A DNA stretch of 64,000 nucleotides from Saturnia japonica (GCA_033032175.1 CM065318.1:14136001-14200000); one strand, 5' to 3'; counted from the first letter of the stretch, positions 10,201 to 22,149 are shown. A program made the numbers and translations. Notes: a model not told the origin generated them from the letters alone.

Positions 10201-13200
10201 TCCTATAACTTCAAATTTCACCACGATTTTGGAGAATGTGCCTTCTATTCTTCAACTAAAAAATTAATCACTTACAAGTTGTCAAAACAAAAGCCGGTCT
10301 GGCGATTGTCTCAATAATCTGCAGAGTGTTCTCCGAAGGTGCCTCGTCATGATTCAAGCTCTTGTTTTTGATAACTTCTATAATTATATGTATAGCTGGG
10401 TAGCATTGTATAGGATATGCCATTGCTATTGCTATTAAATACAAGCCTATGGCAGCTAACGCTGTACTGGAATAAGTTAATTTGCTGTAAGCTAATATAA
10501 AAAACGTTTTTATTATTCTTATATTATACCAGCTAAACCCTGCCACGCTTCGCTTTGACTCAGTTTGATATTAATTAATCAGAGAAGTAAAGAAAAGTAT
10601 TCAAGCGTTTGTCAGATATATATAATTGTTTTTAATTAAACTTTGCGAAACACTTGGAATTTCCTATTCCTGTGGAAACTTAGAACTATTAACAAATTCT
10701 TAAATAGAATAGCAACGCTTTGTAATTTTAAGTATATCCATCGAGTACTTTTCGAATTTTACGGACACAAATATACTGAAGATGAATTAATAATAAATTT
10801 TACCTTTCAGAAATATAAAACAATAAATCTTTATAATAAGAAAAAATAAGCACATACTCGCTATCAAATGGCAAACTCCTTAATATATTCTCTTCCATAG
10901 TTCCGAAGGACCAATATCCCAACGTTCCAAAAATTGTCGCAATAATGGTGGACACCATTATGCCTATAGTTATAACTCCAAACTTCTCTGTCATCATTCT
11001 TGGGTTTTGCATTGCTTTGTCTAATGATAAAACCTGTAAATAAAGGCGTAAGGGCCTGTATGAGTGTAAGTTTTCAAAATACCTACTACCATTTCTACCA
11101 ACGTAGAATTAGCTGTTTCCCGGTGCAGAAAGAGTGCATATTGTTTTGATTGTCACAAACTGTATATCTATCTTATATTAAAAACCAGATAATTTAAGTA
11201 TTTATAATATTTATATTAATACTATACTAATATTAAAGCGCTCAAGAGATTGTTACGTTTCTTTGTTGTTTGACGCGTTAACCTCTGCGCCCTTGAAAAA
11301 TTTTGTTATAGGTATTGTTTGTGTCATGTCCTGGTCTGGTCATTTCTGCACCCCTCCAGAGTCTGTGCCCTGTGCCTGGGAACCACTGGCACCGCCTTAG
11401 TTACAGCACTGGCAGTAATCATGAATATCAAAAAACCTGAAAGGGTGTACGTAAGTACGGGTACGGGACGGGAGAACTACGATAGGCTACGAGAGTGTGT
11501 GGTGGGGTGGGTCACGGTGGACTGTTAGTCGAATATAATATTAGGTCCTTACATATGGTAATTAGCATTTTATATGGTAAAAGTAAAAGGAAAAAAATAT
11601 TATGAAATTATACATTTAATCAATCGAAGTATGTACCCTTATTATCTATGCACTTTCGCCATTTTAAAGGTAGTACATTGATTCCATTGCTGAAAAAATT
11701 GTGGGAGCAAGAATCAATAAAATCTTTGAAGGAAGTTTGGACAGCCTCATCGGAATCGAATTTATTTTCCTTGCAAGAAATTGTACAAAATCCGAATAAA
11801 TTGGTAATCTGTTGGAGCAATGTCCAGGGAATATGGGGGTTTCGGAGACATTCCAACCGCAGTTCCTCTAATTTAGCGACCGTCAGTCGTAAAGTATAGG
11901 GTCTAGCGTTGTTCTGAAGCAGCAGTGGGCTTGAGATAATGACCAGTCTCGGTTGTTTAACAGCTAGCTTTTCCATCATGGTTTGCAATTGTTGTCAATA
12001 CAGATCTGCCGTTATCGTCTGGACAGATCTTACGAAGCTATAGTGTATGACACCAGCACTGGTCCACCAAACACTCACCAGTACCTTTTTCTGAGACGAC
12101 TTTCGCTTGGGACAGGATTTGGCCGGTTCTCCTGGGTTCAACCACTGTGATGAGCGTTTCCGATTGTCGTAAAGGATCCATTTTTCGTTACAAGTAACAA
12201 TACGATTCTAAATTCCCTCGTTATAGTGACGGTTGAGTAATGTAATGCAGAACTCAATAGGTGTTTGCTGGCGTGCTTCAGTCAATTCATGCGGTACCCA
12301 TTTTTCGAGCTTTTTCACTTTTCCTGTTTGTTTCAAGTGAATAATTTTTTTTATCACTCACACCGAAGCCTGCCGCTAACTCTGATGTGGTTTGCGAATG
12401 ATCCGCTTCAACGATCACCTTTCATTCTTCATTTTCAACTAGGGTCTCCGGCCATCCACGGGGTTTGTTTCGTAAGTTAAAATTTCCAGAACGAAAACGT
12501 TGGAACCAAAAACGTACCGTGTTTTCTTTTACAGTAGCTTTCCCATATACATCATTAATCCTTCGAGCTGATTTTGCAGCGCTGATGCCACAATGGAACT
12601 TATATTCGTAAATAAGACGATATTTTTAATTTTCTATTTTGTGAAAAGAACGTTGTCAAAGAAAAATAAAATGGTGCGAAAACAAATGAATCACTAAATT
12701 CGAAAGACAAATACACAAGCCTAAATTTGCAATAAATTTCAATTTGGAATTTCTATCCAGACAGCCAGATATTTGAGATCAAAATGACCAGTTCAACTAA
12801 ACACCTATTTCATATGTAAAGACCTAATATTTAATACGGATGGTACGATCGGTGGGTGAAACGGTGAGGGCAGGCGCATTAGTTACGTGGCACAAAGATC
12901 TACTAGGTGGTAAATCATGTATGAGCGTAAAAGTATTCACTTTTCTAAAAGTATTAGTACCTACCTACCTATACTTTATTAGGTACCAACATAGAGGATA
13001 GAGGTTTTGTAAATTTGTTTTAATTTTACAACGGAGGCTGTGTTCCTTTTACTTTTGCCATTGTAACAATATTATTGTTAGGTATAGATGATATCACAAT
13101 TGAATAAAAGTCTTACAACTCCAACAGCGCTCAGATTGAAAAGAAATGTTCCGAAGGCAAACAGAAGAGGTAGCGGTTCTATAGAAGCAATAATTAGTTC

Positions 13201-16200
13201 TCCGTGAGGCTCATCAAATATGTGATAGAAAACTAACACCAAACCAATAATATTCATAAAGTTACCTGAAAGGATAAAACACGATAATCTATACTTATAT
13301 TATAAGAGTAAAGAATCGAAATGTGTACAATGAAGATATTTATAATATATTGAATTTAGAATCTTTGATACTACACATTTCGATAGTTTTGGAAATTTTT
13401 GTCTGTCTATCTGTCTGGATGTTTGTACGCCAATTACGCAAAAACTACCTATTGGATGGAATTTAATATAATTTGATGTGATTGTAATTTATAGTATGAA
13501 GGTACATTTGAATTTTTACATGCATGGAAACTTGTATGGTCTATAAATTGTGTTTAGGTTATGTACATATAAAAAAGAATGTATGTAGTTATATGTAACA
13601 ATGTAATATATTTAAAATATTTACTGAAATAAAATGAAAAGTTACTAAATTAATCCAAATTATTTTATCTTTACATAATTTTTAATAAAATTAATAGATG
13701 GAAAGGTATGTACATATTTTTATTTTCCAACAATATTCATAGACGACGATGTACGATTTGTTTTAAATTATAACTAAATTGGTTTGATATTAACACGCTT
13801 TTAATAAATTCACATAAAACAATGTAAGCAAATCTAGGAAGTAATTTTAACCTATTTCTAATTGTCGAAATATTTATTGATTTATTAAAGAAGTGCCAAC
13901 CGCAAATACCAGGTGTTTACAGGCCTCCCGGACAGAGGACTGAGCCTCCACCGTGGGCATCTGATTTCTTATCGTATCTATAACAATAGGGCAGATATCA
14001 AAACGTGGGTTGTCAGAATCACGTGGCTATATTGTGCATGACGTGATACCTTTTATTTGATGTACAGTATGTTGGCCTAAACCTGCTACGGTTATATTAT
14101 ATTCCGCATGTAAACCGAGACGACGAGCACAGGCGGTCGTCATGAAACAATTTTGAGCCCTACTATCAATGAGTTCCCTAATATTCATAATGCCATTAGG
14201 ACCACGCGCGCGACTAGAGGGCGGCTATAACTTCCGTGTGCACTTATACTTGTAGAATTCATTGTAACCGCAGTATTAGTAGCAGGCATAAATTGTTCCA
14301 ATTCAATGTTGTTACTAGCCGGGACTATAATATTGACAGGCTCATGCAATAGAGGTGTGTCTGGCATTGCATTTTGTACAGTTCGATTTCGAGAAACATT
14401 TATCCGCTTTATGATTCGGGCGTAAATAATTAATACATTTTTTTTTAAATTTAATTACATTTTGACGACCCTTTAAATTATAAGCATGAAATAACGGACA
14501 CTTGTAAATTCCATGATGCGAGAAGCCACAACAAACACAATGGGGAAACTTATTCGCGTTATTATACGAAACTACAGCTGAGTACGTCCTTGTAGTCGTT
14601 TGCTCCTCATGCGAGTTTGATTCAAATTCTGAATACGGTCCTGAGTCCGAGTACGGCACTGAATTGAAGTGCATCCCTGTGTCCGAGTACATCCCTGATT
14701 CCGTGTACGGCCCTGTTTCTGAATCCAAGTGCTGTCCTGCTTTCGGGTTTGAACCTACGTTCCCCTGTAGTGCCGCGGACCGATATTGTTGATTATTATT
14801 AATTTTGCTACGCATGTCCACGTTTCTATAATTTTGCGGGCGCGACATATCTCTTGTTTGACTAGCCATACGAAATGAAACGCACGGCTCGCTCACCTCC
14901 AGTACTTTGACATAATTTTGTAAAAATTGTAACAAGCTGTCGAAAGTAGGTATCGACTATTTGATTTGAGACTCGAAACGCTTACGTGTGTCAGAATCAA
15001 AATTACGAGATGCTAAATGAAAAAGTACAATTTCGCCTAGGTTACAACTATCACATTAGAACTATCATCGAGAAAATACAGAAATGGAAATAGTATACCT
15101 CAATGTATTCCGATCGAATAAATTCGATACATTTGTACCTACTTTTAAATGGACTGATCTTCGACTTATCTTTCGCGATATCTTTTGACAAATCATACAA
15201 TATTTGTATTTCACGAAAGATATATTTTTTCCGGGTAGTAACAAGCATTAACTGAGAACTATCGTCTACAACCATCTTTACAAAATTCAACACAAACTTA
15301 TTTCAATGTACCTACGTAAAATAAAAAAAAAAAACATTAAATGCGGTTTATCTGAGCACAAGAATTAAAATACTTATTAAAGAGTTGGAAAACTTAATAA
15401 AGGTAACTAAAATAATATGAAAAAAAGTTTTAATATTGGAGTTTTCTAATGAATTTGAACCCAATTTATCCATAGGAAAATCGCGCTCGAAGTAATCACT
15501 AATTTATGGTGAGACTTGAACGTGAAGTCTTTGACCAGTGATATTTACATTTGTTTTTGGACCCTGGAAACTTGCAATTGGGAGAAGCGCATAGGGAAAG
15601 GTTCGGTATGGAACTTACTTCCGCCTTTGGTCTGCGTCGCCTCGATTCCTTGAAGTATGTTGTCGTAACCAACTGTTACCTGAACTGAACCATAGATTTA
15701 CGGTAGCCTCCATCTCGGCATGACCAAAAGAAGTTGGTAATTTTTACTGTGGGCCATACCGTAAAGCTCTAGATCAGTATTTCAGTTAGTATCCCAGCTC
15801 TCTTATCATCATAATTCGGGTTCTTCAAGCGAAAAGAAGAGAACAGACTGATGCAAAAACAGTAGCGACAACCGAGAGATGAACAATCCAATACCAGTCG
15901 CTGTTTTCATGCAGACCTGCGTTAATAGAAACCGGATAAGCACCAGCTGATCCCAAAATTCACTATGACGGGCTTTACACTATAATATGCATGGTATTCG
16001 CGACCGGGACCCAGTCAGGTTGTACAGCCTTACTACCCATATATCACCAATTACTCGTTTGTTTAATCTCAGCAGAGAACACCACGTGCATCTAGGATTG
16101 GTTTGAGTTTCTCAAGTTTTATTATGTCATTTAACCCCTTATATCCCCAAAAAAGTTTCCAAGATTTTTTTACATTCTCTATATGAGATATTAAATACGT

Positions 16201-19200
16201 TTACCACAAGATAGAAAAGTACTGCAAATAGGAACATCGACAAACCTAACATAGAAACATAGCTAACGATTTTCAACGTCTTCATAAAGAATTCCAGTAA
16301 TAAGTATGGCAGTAACAACGTCAACATAGCGAGCTTTGAAGTTTGCCAATCCATTAACTGAAACAAAAGCAAGTAGTAGTACCTGGTTATTTAATTTCTT
16401 AAAGTCTTTATGACAAAAGTTAAAATTAGTGATGTACAGATTGTTCAAATAATGGTGAAACAGCTTAGCATGTTTGCAGGAATTAAAATGTATTTTAACC
16501 AATTTAAACAAAAAGAAACTTTCGGTGATTGATTTCGAATTATGTAGTTGCAAAGTAAAGCAAAGCACTTTTTAGGTTACTATTACTAGCTCTATTTTCT
16601 TTTCTATTAAACGCCATTAGGGAATTTTCGATGGCTTCTTTAAATGTGTCTTTATATGTTTTTTAGCATTCGTGGTGAGTTTTGTTGAATTATTTAAAAG
16701 TTAGATTATTTGACCATATAATTTCTAATACTAGTGCCGTTTGGCGTGGTGTAAGTAAGTTCTCGTAGTTTGGTAAAAGTTGATTATAAATAATAAATAG
16801 AACTATATATTTTGAGTTATCACAAAAGCTCCCTAGACATTAGACCCCATTTCGAAGATTCAAGACTACGAAGTTAGGGTTAAAACCATTGACAGTGCCA
16901 AGCATTGTCAATTGCAAACAAACAAGCTTGCATTATTCTGCGGCGCCAAAACAAGAAGAAGAACGTTTAATAAAAAGACCAACAATAAAACTTTAGCTAC
17001 GACCTAATAGTAGTCGTAAACGTGTCGAGACATTTTAGCAACTTAAAGAACAAAATAATCGCGAATAATAATCATAATAATAACATTTAATTGCGTGAAC
17101 TCTAGCATGATTGTTCCTAGTGTTATTTCTATAAAGTGAACTGATTATTAGTGCCATAACTAAGGCGATGCCAGCGATGCCCAGGCACAGGGCAGAGACT
17201 CTGAAGGGGTGCAGAAATGACCAGAACAGGACCACAAACAATATCAAAACCTAAATATAAAAATTTCAAGGGCGCTGTTAAAGAAGCTCGCATAGAGAGC
17301 ATAAAAGGCTAGTTACGGCACTGTTGATTATAACATACAGTGTTCTTAACTAGTAGATTACCTTGTGTAGACGACATAAGTCAAAAGTTTCTTTATTATC
17401 AGGGTCAATAAAAATTTTGCATATAACTTACATCTCTCAAACTATCTGTAGTAAATATTAAAAACACCGTGCATATTCCAACTTGACTTAATACCATGAG
17501 TACGGCTATGAGTGTTCTGGAATCAGAAAGATGCCGATTATGCCTGCAAAATCAGCTATGTAAAAATGTTACTTTTTAAGAGTATTTTAGACTGTTTTAT
17601 TACGTGATAAAAATTATTTAACTCTCCAAAATAAAGAGGATTTGATTGCACACTTTCTCAGTTAAATATTATGAATTAAAAAATGATCCTTGTCAAAAGT
17701 TTGTATAATTATAGTTATTATAATAAAATTATAATTTATTATTATTATTATTATATGTTAGTATTATAATATACACAGCGGATTTTGAACATGCGGCTAT
17801 GATAAATCAACTGTACTTCTTTATCCTTATATAAATGGAAGAAATCATTATTAATGTTTTTTAATTTATCACGTTCAGTATTTTAATTTACTTCTTGTCT
17901 AGTTATAAATTCCTTTCCAATTATTGAGGTGGAACTGTAGGTTTATATACACTGACTATGCTCAGTTAGTACAACATGGTTTCCCTGGTGGTATATTTAG
18001 TTAATTAAATTTAATGAACCGATTGTCCTAATCATCATCATTATATTAACACGTAAGAAGAAAACTTCGGACACCTTTTTAAGTGTATTGCGTGCATGTA
18101 AGTCTGTGAGATTTGGCATGGTTAAAGTTTATAAGGAGAAGGAGTGCAGAAAGTTATAATTTATTTATAATATCTGTTACTAATATATTAAATTCAATAA
18201 ATTAATACTGCGAATCCTAAACCGACAAGTGCCATTGAACTTAGACCCCCCAAATGATTAACATGGTCACTCAATGAAAAGGACAGCAAGTAATATAAAT
18301 ATTCATTGTTTAGGTTCATACTGCAAATGTGAAACAGACAACAGTCTATGATTAAAAAGTCGCTGGTCGCACTGATTAATATATACAAAAAAATACTAAG
18401 ACTAGATATACTGCAAAATCGCCACTCTGCTTAAGATGAATGCATGCAAAAGACTGATCGCGTATAGTGGTGACTCTTGAGGAAGACCTATATATATCCA
18501 GTAGAGGGTAAAATCTAGTTAAGTAGGTATATAAAATATTTTAATTGACACTTACGGGCCGCGTTGTCCTACCCACTGACAGATCCCTGGCCCGTGCATT
18601 AATGCTACACGGAAACCGTACCTGTAAGATATGTACGGAACCTTCAACTGTCGACTAACCTCGTTCAGTGATTTTAACTAAAACAATTTCATATTTACTG
18701 TATACGAATATAGTACTCTCCAGCAAAGGCTCAATTATTTTACCTATTATATAAGTTTCTTGGATATCAGTAGATAGGTTAATTACAAGTTTTTTTTTTA
18801 GGTTTTAGCGGTTTTTTTATAGTACACATATGGTGGCAAAATAGTCAGATCCAAAAAAATCTTTTTGTATACGACAGCCACAGACAGATCCAAGAGGAAT
18901 AGTATAAGCTATCTAGCATTAGGCTACACTTCTCAATTAGCTATAAATATTATTGTTATGTAAGTCGGAGGAAATAGTACTCCCGAACTGCTTTATCCGC
19001 GTGCGCTTGCGTAAACGCGTTAGTTAGTGATACTTATGTATAATGTTCTGCAAATATTATGGATCCTTAGTATATCTAAAAAAAGTCCGCGGTGCCATAT
19101 GCTCTCTTATCTACATAAGCCACAACTAGGTAACTTGCGACAAAAATTGTTGGAATATATAATAGTTACTTACGAGCATTATTATTCCGTACAAACGAAA

Positions 19201-21438
19201 GTTACTTAATTATCAAGATAATTTTAAGAAGCTAAACTTTGTCCTTTATAGTATATTAATTGGACGCATAATTTAGGAGATACCTAATGGAAAATTAAAA
19301 TAATTTAACATTCGGCTCAGATTTTAATATTAGGTCCTTGCATATGAAATTAGCGTTTTATATGTAAAAAGTAAAATGAAAAAGATATTATGAAATTATA
19401 CATTTAATCAATCGAAGTATGTACCATTGTGATCTATGCACTTTCGCCATTTTAAAGGTAGTTCATTGAATCCATTGCTGAAAAAATTGATTGTATTGAA
19501 GAAGCAGTGGCCTAGAGAGATTGTGACCAATCTCGGTTGTTTGAAGGCTAACTTTTCCATAATGGTTTGCAATTGTTGACAATACAGATTTGCCGTTATC
19601 GTCTGGCCAGATTGTAGGAAGCTGTACTGTATGACACCAGCACTGGTCTACCAAACACTTACCAGTACCCTTTTTTGAGTTAACTTTCGCTTGGGACAGG
19701 ATTTGGCCGGTTCTCCTGGGTGCAACCGCTATGATGAGCTTTTCCAATTATTGTTAAGGATCCATTTTTCGTCACAAGTACGGTAACAATACGATTCAAA
19801 ATTCCCTCGTTATTGTGACGGTTGAGTAATGTAACGCAGCACTCAATGCGTGTTTGTTGGTGTGCTTCAGTCGATTCATGCGGTCCCCATTTCAAATGAA
19901 TCACTAAATTCGATACACAAGCTTAAATTTTGAATTTGGAATTCCTAACCAGAACGCCAGATATTTCAGCTCAAAGTGGCTAGATCAAGAAAACGCCAAT
20001 ATCATATTTAAGACCTAATAGTAAGGTAGTAATGTGCTGTATGACTCATCATAACCTTGGCCGCCCGGAGAGAATCGAGAATTTTTTTTATAACCTATCT
20101 ATTGAGGAAGGATATAGGCTATTTAAAAAACTACTACTTAAGAGTCTAAGAAGCGGAGCAGTAAGTATGAATGTTAAGCAATCTGGAAAACTGTAGGTAA
20201 GTACGGGAAGTGAGAAAAATTATGGAAGGCTACAAGGGTGTTTGTCGGATAAAATTAACAAGAGTAAATCCGTGGGGCACAGCTATAAGCTAGTATTCTT
20301 ATGAAGTATATTATACTCATTCTTACCAATATCAAGTGCGTGTGTGTTATCAATGCACCAGTACCGAGTGCTATCAATGGTCCTAAAATTAAACCGGCCT
20401 GGCTAATAGCCAGTGGTAAACCCAGAACCCCAGCGCCGAAAACTGTACGCAACAGGTTGAAGTACGCCATCCACAGTCTGAAACAACCAGACAAAAACGA
20501 ACGTTAAAAGAGCAAACAAGGATCCGGTTTAAAAATGTAATGTTCTATGACCAATCTCGTTTCTTACCTCAAGTAGTTGTGTAAAGAGCTATATTTCACT
20601 AAACCACGGCATTTAATGTAGGTAGGTATAATTAAATTTAAGAAAAAATTCATTACAATCATTTCTAAACTTCGAAATTGCATACGTTACATATTGTATT
20701 CGATTGCGATTTCAAACAATTTCTCATAGTTAAATCAAAAGGAAACAAATAAAATGGGAAATAAAAAAAAATGCTTTGGTCCAATGGTAGTGTGCTGCTT
20801 TAATTAAAGAATAATGCCCAGATTAAGCAAAACAGCAGTAAAACATTTTTGAATACACGCCCAATAAGATACCAGCAGTCTTCTTCTTCTTCTTGTTTCG
20901 GTGCCAAAAAAGCACTTGCCATTATGCCAGATCAATGTTTTTAAACCTTCATATTATTTTCTAATATTCAATGTGTTCTCTAACAATATCTCAATATGCA
21001 TGTTTGCAGTCTATATTTATAATCCACTTCACGTCTTCAATTTTAGGGTTTTAGGTATAAGGTTAAAGAACATACGTTAATGAAATAAAAACCACAAAAT
21101 GGCCGTTCAAGATTCTGCCAAAAACTCTACCAGCAGTTTCTCATTGAAACACTATCGGGGTTTATCAGTGGGTTCTGAGAGGGCACTAAAGAGTTAGTCC
21201 TCTATTCAGGCTTAAACTACATTATCGTATCATCGTTTTACATGATATTTCGTAAAATACTATAACAGATTTTAAAGTAAGCGCTTACTTTATTGGATGT
21301 TTAGGTTCTCGGTGATCTTGAGGATTAAAATCATCCAACGGTGGTCTATCAGCAGGTAACGTAGCGGTTCGAAAGTCTATGAAAGACATTCGATTATGAG
21401 GTTGAACTGTAATTTTGCTAACAGCTTCGAACGCAGCC
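7020..21438 (-). CDS. SLC36-like proton-coupled amino acid transporter, copy A (spliced)
   Basis: Nine minus-strand exons join in phase: 21438-21289, 20477-20327, 18677-18556, 17516-17432, 16357-16246, 13265-13117, 11033-10858, 10484-10276 and 7294-7020. The product is about 475 codons ending at TAA (7020), close to the usual SLC36 length. It matches the AA permease fold: TM1 FGAGVLGLPLAISQAG, LKVPYISY before TM3, HGPGICQW, NFMNIIGLVLVFY, IASIEPLPLLFAFGTF, ENILRSLP, and the last helices with FPAMMEVSLMYPG. Family members move small amino acids with protons at the plasma or lysosomal membrane. The true start is unresolved: the first exon has an in-frame Met (MSFIDFR) after 16 codons, or an upstream exon was missed. 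No frame damage was seen. Its introns hold several transposons absent from copy B. Confidence 0.88.
7295..8479. other. Copy A intron 8, distal part
   Basis: AT-rich intron. At about 7425-7475 a short piece resembles the reverse complement of the repeat at 32471-32700 (AAAACCAATTTCAACGATTT). Nothing else recognised. Confidence 0.4.
8480..9870 (-). mobile_element. RTE-like LINE remnant (endonuclease/reverse transcriptase)
   Basis: On the minus strand, several frames carry pieces typical of the abundant insect endonuclease-reverse-transcriptase LINE: SFDDFQLPEQASF and IYKKMSRVITNGLA (9410-9754), FIDYVYLGQTILLGTSNFE and RRIQLCWAAFWKLR (8762-8983), and a downstream basic segment near 8500-8650. 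Stops and frameshifts separate them. It is an old copy lying in intron 8 of transporter copy A. Confidence 0.75.
9871..10275. other. Copy A intron 8, proximal part
   Basis: AT-rich intron between the LINE remnant and exon 8. Nothing recognised. Confidence 0.4.
10276..10484 (-). CDS. Copy A exon 8 (missing from copy B)
   Basis: The acceptor is CTTACAG, directly before CAAATTAACT. The exon uses phase 2 from exon 7 and leaves one base for exon 9, so both junctions fit. It encodes the hydrophobic segment ALAAIGLYLIAIAMAYPIQC and the polar loop NKSLNHDEAPSENTLQ. The donor is CTT|GTAAGT. I found no counterpart between 25224 and 28034 in copy B. Confidence 0.88.
10858..11033 (-). CDS. Copy A exon 7
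   Basis: 176 nt after a TTTACAG acceptor. It encodes VLSLDKAMQNPRMMTEKFGV, a transmembrane helix (ITIGIMVSTIIATIFGTLGY) and the ENILRSLP loop typical of SLC36 proteins. The donor is GCGA|GTATGT. Confidence 0.9.
11280..11415 (+). mobile_element. hAT MITE fragment related to 17149-17323
   Basis: GGTCATTTCTGCACCCCTYC, GAGTCTSTGCCCTGTGCCTGG and CGCCTTAGTTA repeat the sequence of the MITE at 17149-17323 in inverse orientation. The right end resembles the terminal repeat (GTTACAGCACTGG). The left end is not visible. Copy B lacks the corresponding piece near 28460. Confidence 0.6.
11541..12827 (-). mobile_element. mariner element (mori-like), full length but decayed
   Basis: Inverted ends TTAGGTCYTTACATATG flank 1287 bp, with TA on both sides, as expected for mariner. 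The minus strand carries a broken transposase. Pieces such as KLEELRLECLRNPHIPWTLL (near 11900) and sequences shared with 23253-23795 (DKWVPHELSEA region) are split by stops and frameshifts. It lies in the intron between exons 7 and 6 of copy A and has no counterpart in copy B. Confidence 0.85.
13117..13265 (-). CDS. Copy A exon 6
   Basis: 149 nt; its first two bases complete a Gly codon from exon 5, giving GNFMNIIGLVLVFYHIF. It encodes one helix, the acidic loop DEPHGE and the start of the next helix (IEPLPLLFAFGTF). Acceptor TTTCAG, donor GTT|GTAAGA. Confidence 0.9.
13880..14990 (-). mobile_element. BEL/Pao retrotransposon remnant (gag zinc knuckles and protease)
   Basis: The minus strand has an open frame (14342-14935) with a polar region, a run of short PYSDSG-like repeats, then two CCHC-type zinc knuckles (CVCCGFSHHGIYKC and a following block in which an expected Cys is Tyr). 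Further on, around 14060-14200, is a retropepsin-like stretch (RELIDSRAQNCFMTTACARR and a GLG motif); its catalytic box has degenerated. No LTRs, polymerase or integrase were recognised. This is an old, broken copy in copy A intron 5. Confidence 0.75.
14991..16245. other. Copy A intron 5, remaining part
   Basis: AT-rich. The stretch at 15640-16080 can be followed in copy B at 31740-32040 (CCTCCATCTCGGC, ACCGTRAAG), so it is ancestral intron. No exon seen. Confidence 0.45.
16246..16357 (-). CDS. Copy A exon 5
   Basis: 112 nt from a TTTCAG acceptor. It encodes LMDWQTSKLAMLTLLLPYLL and continues to SYVSML plus one base. The donor ATGTTAG|GTTTGT is weak, but it is the only one giving the phase needed by exon 6, and the same site exists in copy B (32169). 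The frame stays open past the donor for about 40 further codons; that extension is probably intronic. Confidence 0.85.
17149..17323. mobile_element. hAT-type MITE in copy A intron 4
   Basis: Inverted ends AGTGCCRTAACTA flank 175 bp, with an 8 bp TSD (CTGATTAT at 17141-17148, TTGATTAT at 17324-17331). The homologous site in copy B near 33172 has no insertion. The open frame inside it is not a gene. Confidence 0.82.
17432..17516 (-). CDS. Copy A exon 4
   Basis: 85 nt from TTCCAG to GAT|GTAAGT, encoding TLIAVLMVLSQVGICTVFLI and FTTDSLRD. Another AG 27 bases upstream is in the same phase, but in copy B that longer version contains a stop, and only the shorter version has the family-typical spacing from the HGP motif. 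The shorter exon is therefore preferred. Confidence 0.85.
17544..18555. other. Copy A intron 3
   Basis: AT-rich intron. The end near 18400-18555 aligns with copy B 33950-34076. An open frame at 18194-18388 has no counterpart in copy B. Confidence 0.45.
18556..18677 (-). CDS. Copy A exon 3
   Basis: 122 nt from the acceptor TTGTTTTAG. It encodes LKSLNEVSRQLKVPYISYRY, GFRVALMHGPG and ICQWVGQRG, matching the cytosolic loop and TM3 lead-in of SLC36 proteins. Donor CC|GTAAGTG. The copy B version differs by one amino acid. Confidence 0.9.
18678..19329. other. Copy A intron 2, distal part
   Basis: AT-rich; about 18680-18840 aligns with copy B 34200-34330. Nothing else recognised. Confidence 0.4.
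19330..20018 (-). mobile_element. mariner element (mori-like), internally deleted
   Basis: It has the same TTAGGTCC-type ends as 11541-12827 and TA on both sides (19328-19329, 20019-20020), but is only 689 bp long. The transposase is reduced to joined pieces of its middle (19463-19747 and 19680-19904, for example MTLLNRHNNEGI-like and WCHTVQLP). Confidence 0.82.
20327..20477 (-). CDS. Copy A exon 2
   Basis: 151 nt; the first base completes a Lys codon from exon 1. It encodes LWMAYFNLLRTVFGAG, TM1 (VLGLPLAISQAGLILGPLI) and ALGTGALITHTHLIL leading to TM2. Donor TTG|GTAAGA. The glycine-rich FGAGVLGLP stretch is the classic AA-permease substrate-binding loop. Confidence 0.92.
20478..21288. other. 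Copy A intron 1
   Basis: AT-rich intron. About 21140-21280 matches copy B 38200-38840, except that copy B holds a 416 bp hAT insertion there. No exon seen. Confidence 0.5.
21289..21438 (-). CDS. Copy A exon 1 (first exon recognised)
   Basis: 150 nt encoding AAFEAVSKITVQPHNR, then MSFIDFRTATLPADRPPLDD and a polar, charged end. Donor AAA|GTAAGC. It is shared with copy B (38847-38996). The open frame continues through the acceptor, but the upstream part is not conserved between copies, so it is probably intron or UTR. Translation may start at the Met inside. Confidence 0.8.
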
Positions 21439-21770
21439 CTGGTTAAAATAAACCACGATTTAGAAATTACAATAGCTCGGTAGATTGAAAGTAACAATTC
21501 GCAATAATATTCTTGAAAAATATGACCACATGCCATAATAAGAAATATACAAACATTGATTCTGTATTATTTGCTTTAAAATATCAATTCAACTTATTCA
21601 AACGAGAATATTTATTAAAATTACGAAGTTTGCTTTGATGTGCGAAGTAATAATTTTATTTTCATTTCAATATGTATATCCCGCTATAAGTCATAAATTA
21701 TGCAGGAATAAAAAAAAAACAAATGCTCTATGACATTGATATATAAAATGACAATTAAAATCATGTATGA

Positions 21771-22149
21771 GGTGTTCTATAAATCAGTGTTGCCAACTAT
21801 ATCAATTTTTGAGTAGATCTACGTACTTTAGGCCTTTCTCGCAAATCTACGAACTTTAGTCACAGAATCTACGTACCTAATTTCTATCAAATATTGTTTA
21901 GCTGATACGGCTGAATAGGATTTTATAATGGATCCGTGTCAATCTACTTATCCTAAAGCATGCCACGGCACATACATTCTCTCAAAAAAGTCTCAGGAAT
22001 AGATGATTTGTTCATGGTTCCAAATTTTTTTTTTTTTTTTGGTGTTGTTAGATTGGCACAAATGTTTTTCATTTTGGAGCGGAGTTTGAGTTGCATCTGT
22101 CATTTAGATTAAATACAGTGCTGTTTTTAGTTAGATCATATTATCTAGT
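21771..22149. other. Spacer between the duplication units
   Basis: AT-rich sequence. It probably includes the 5' end of the mariner that follows, but no clear inverted repeat could be set. Confidence 0.4.

Larger units (their letters stand above)
5990..21770. repeat. Tandem duplication unit A
   Basis: This unit corresponds in order and orientation to 24325-39300. Shared landmarks run from the AAGCTGAGTAAATGATTT region on the left, through nine (A) versus eight (B) homologous exons, to the AATGCTCTATGACA region on the right. The exons are about 97-98 % alike by eye; the introns have diverged and gained different insertions. Confidence 0.85.

Noticed and set aside
17035..17247. Hydrophobic minus-strand frame (FLHPFRVSALCLGIAG) as a membrane protein
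   Set aside because: Largely overlaps the hAT MITE at 17149-17323, is absent from copy B and has a relative at 11319 in the opposite orientation; it is transposon sequence.
17517..17543. Longer exon 4 of transporter copy A using an upstream AG
   Set aside because: The homologous stretch in copy B has an in-frame stop and a 6-base length difference, and the family spacing fits only the shorter exon.
18194..18388. Small minus-strand open frame between transporter exons
   Set aside because: Not conserved in copy B and no splice sites in fitting phase.
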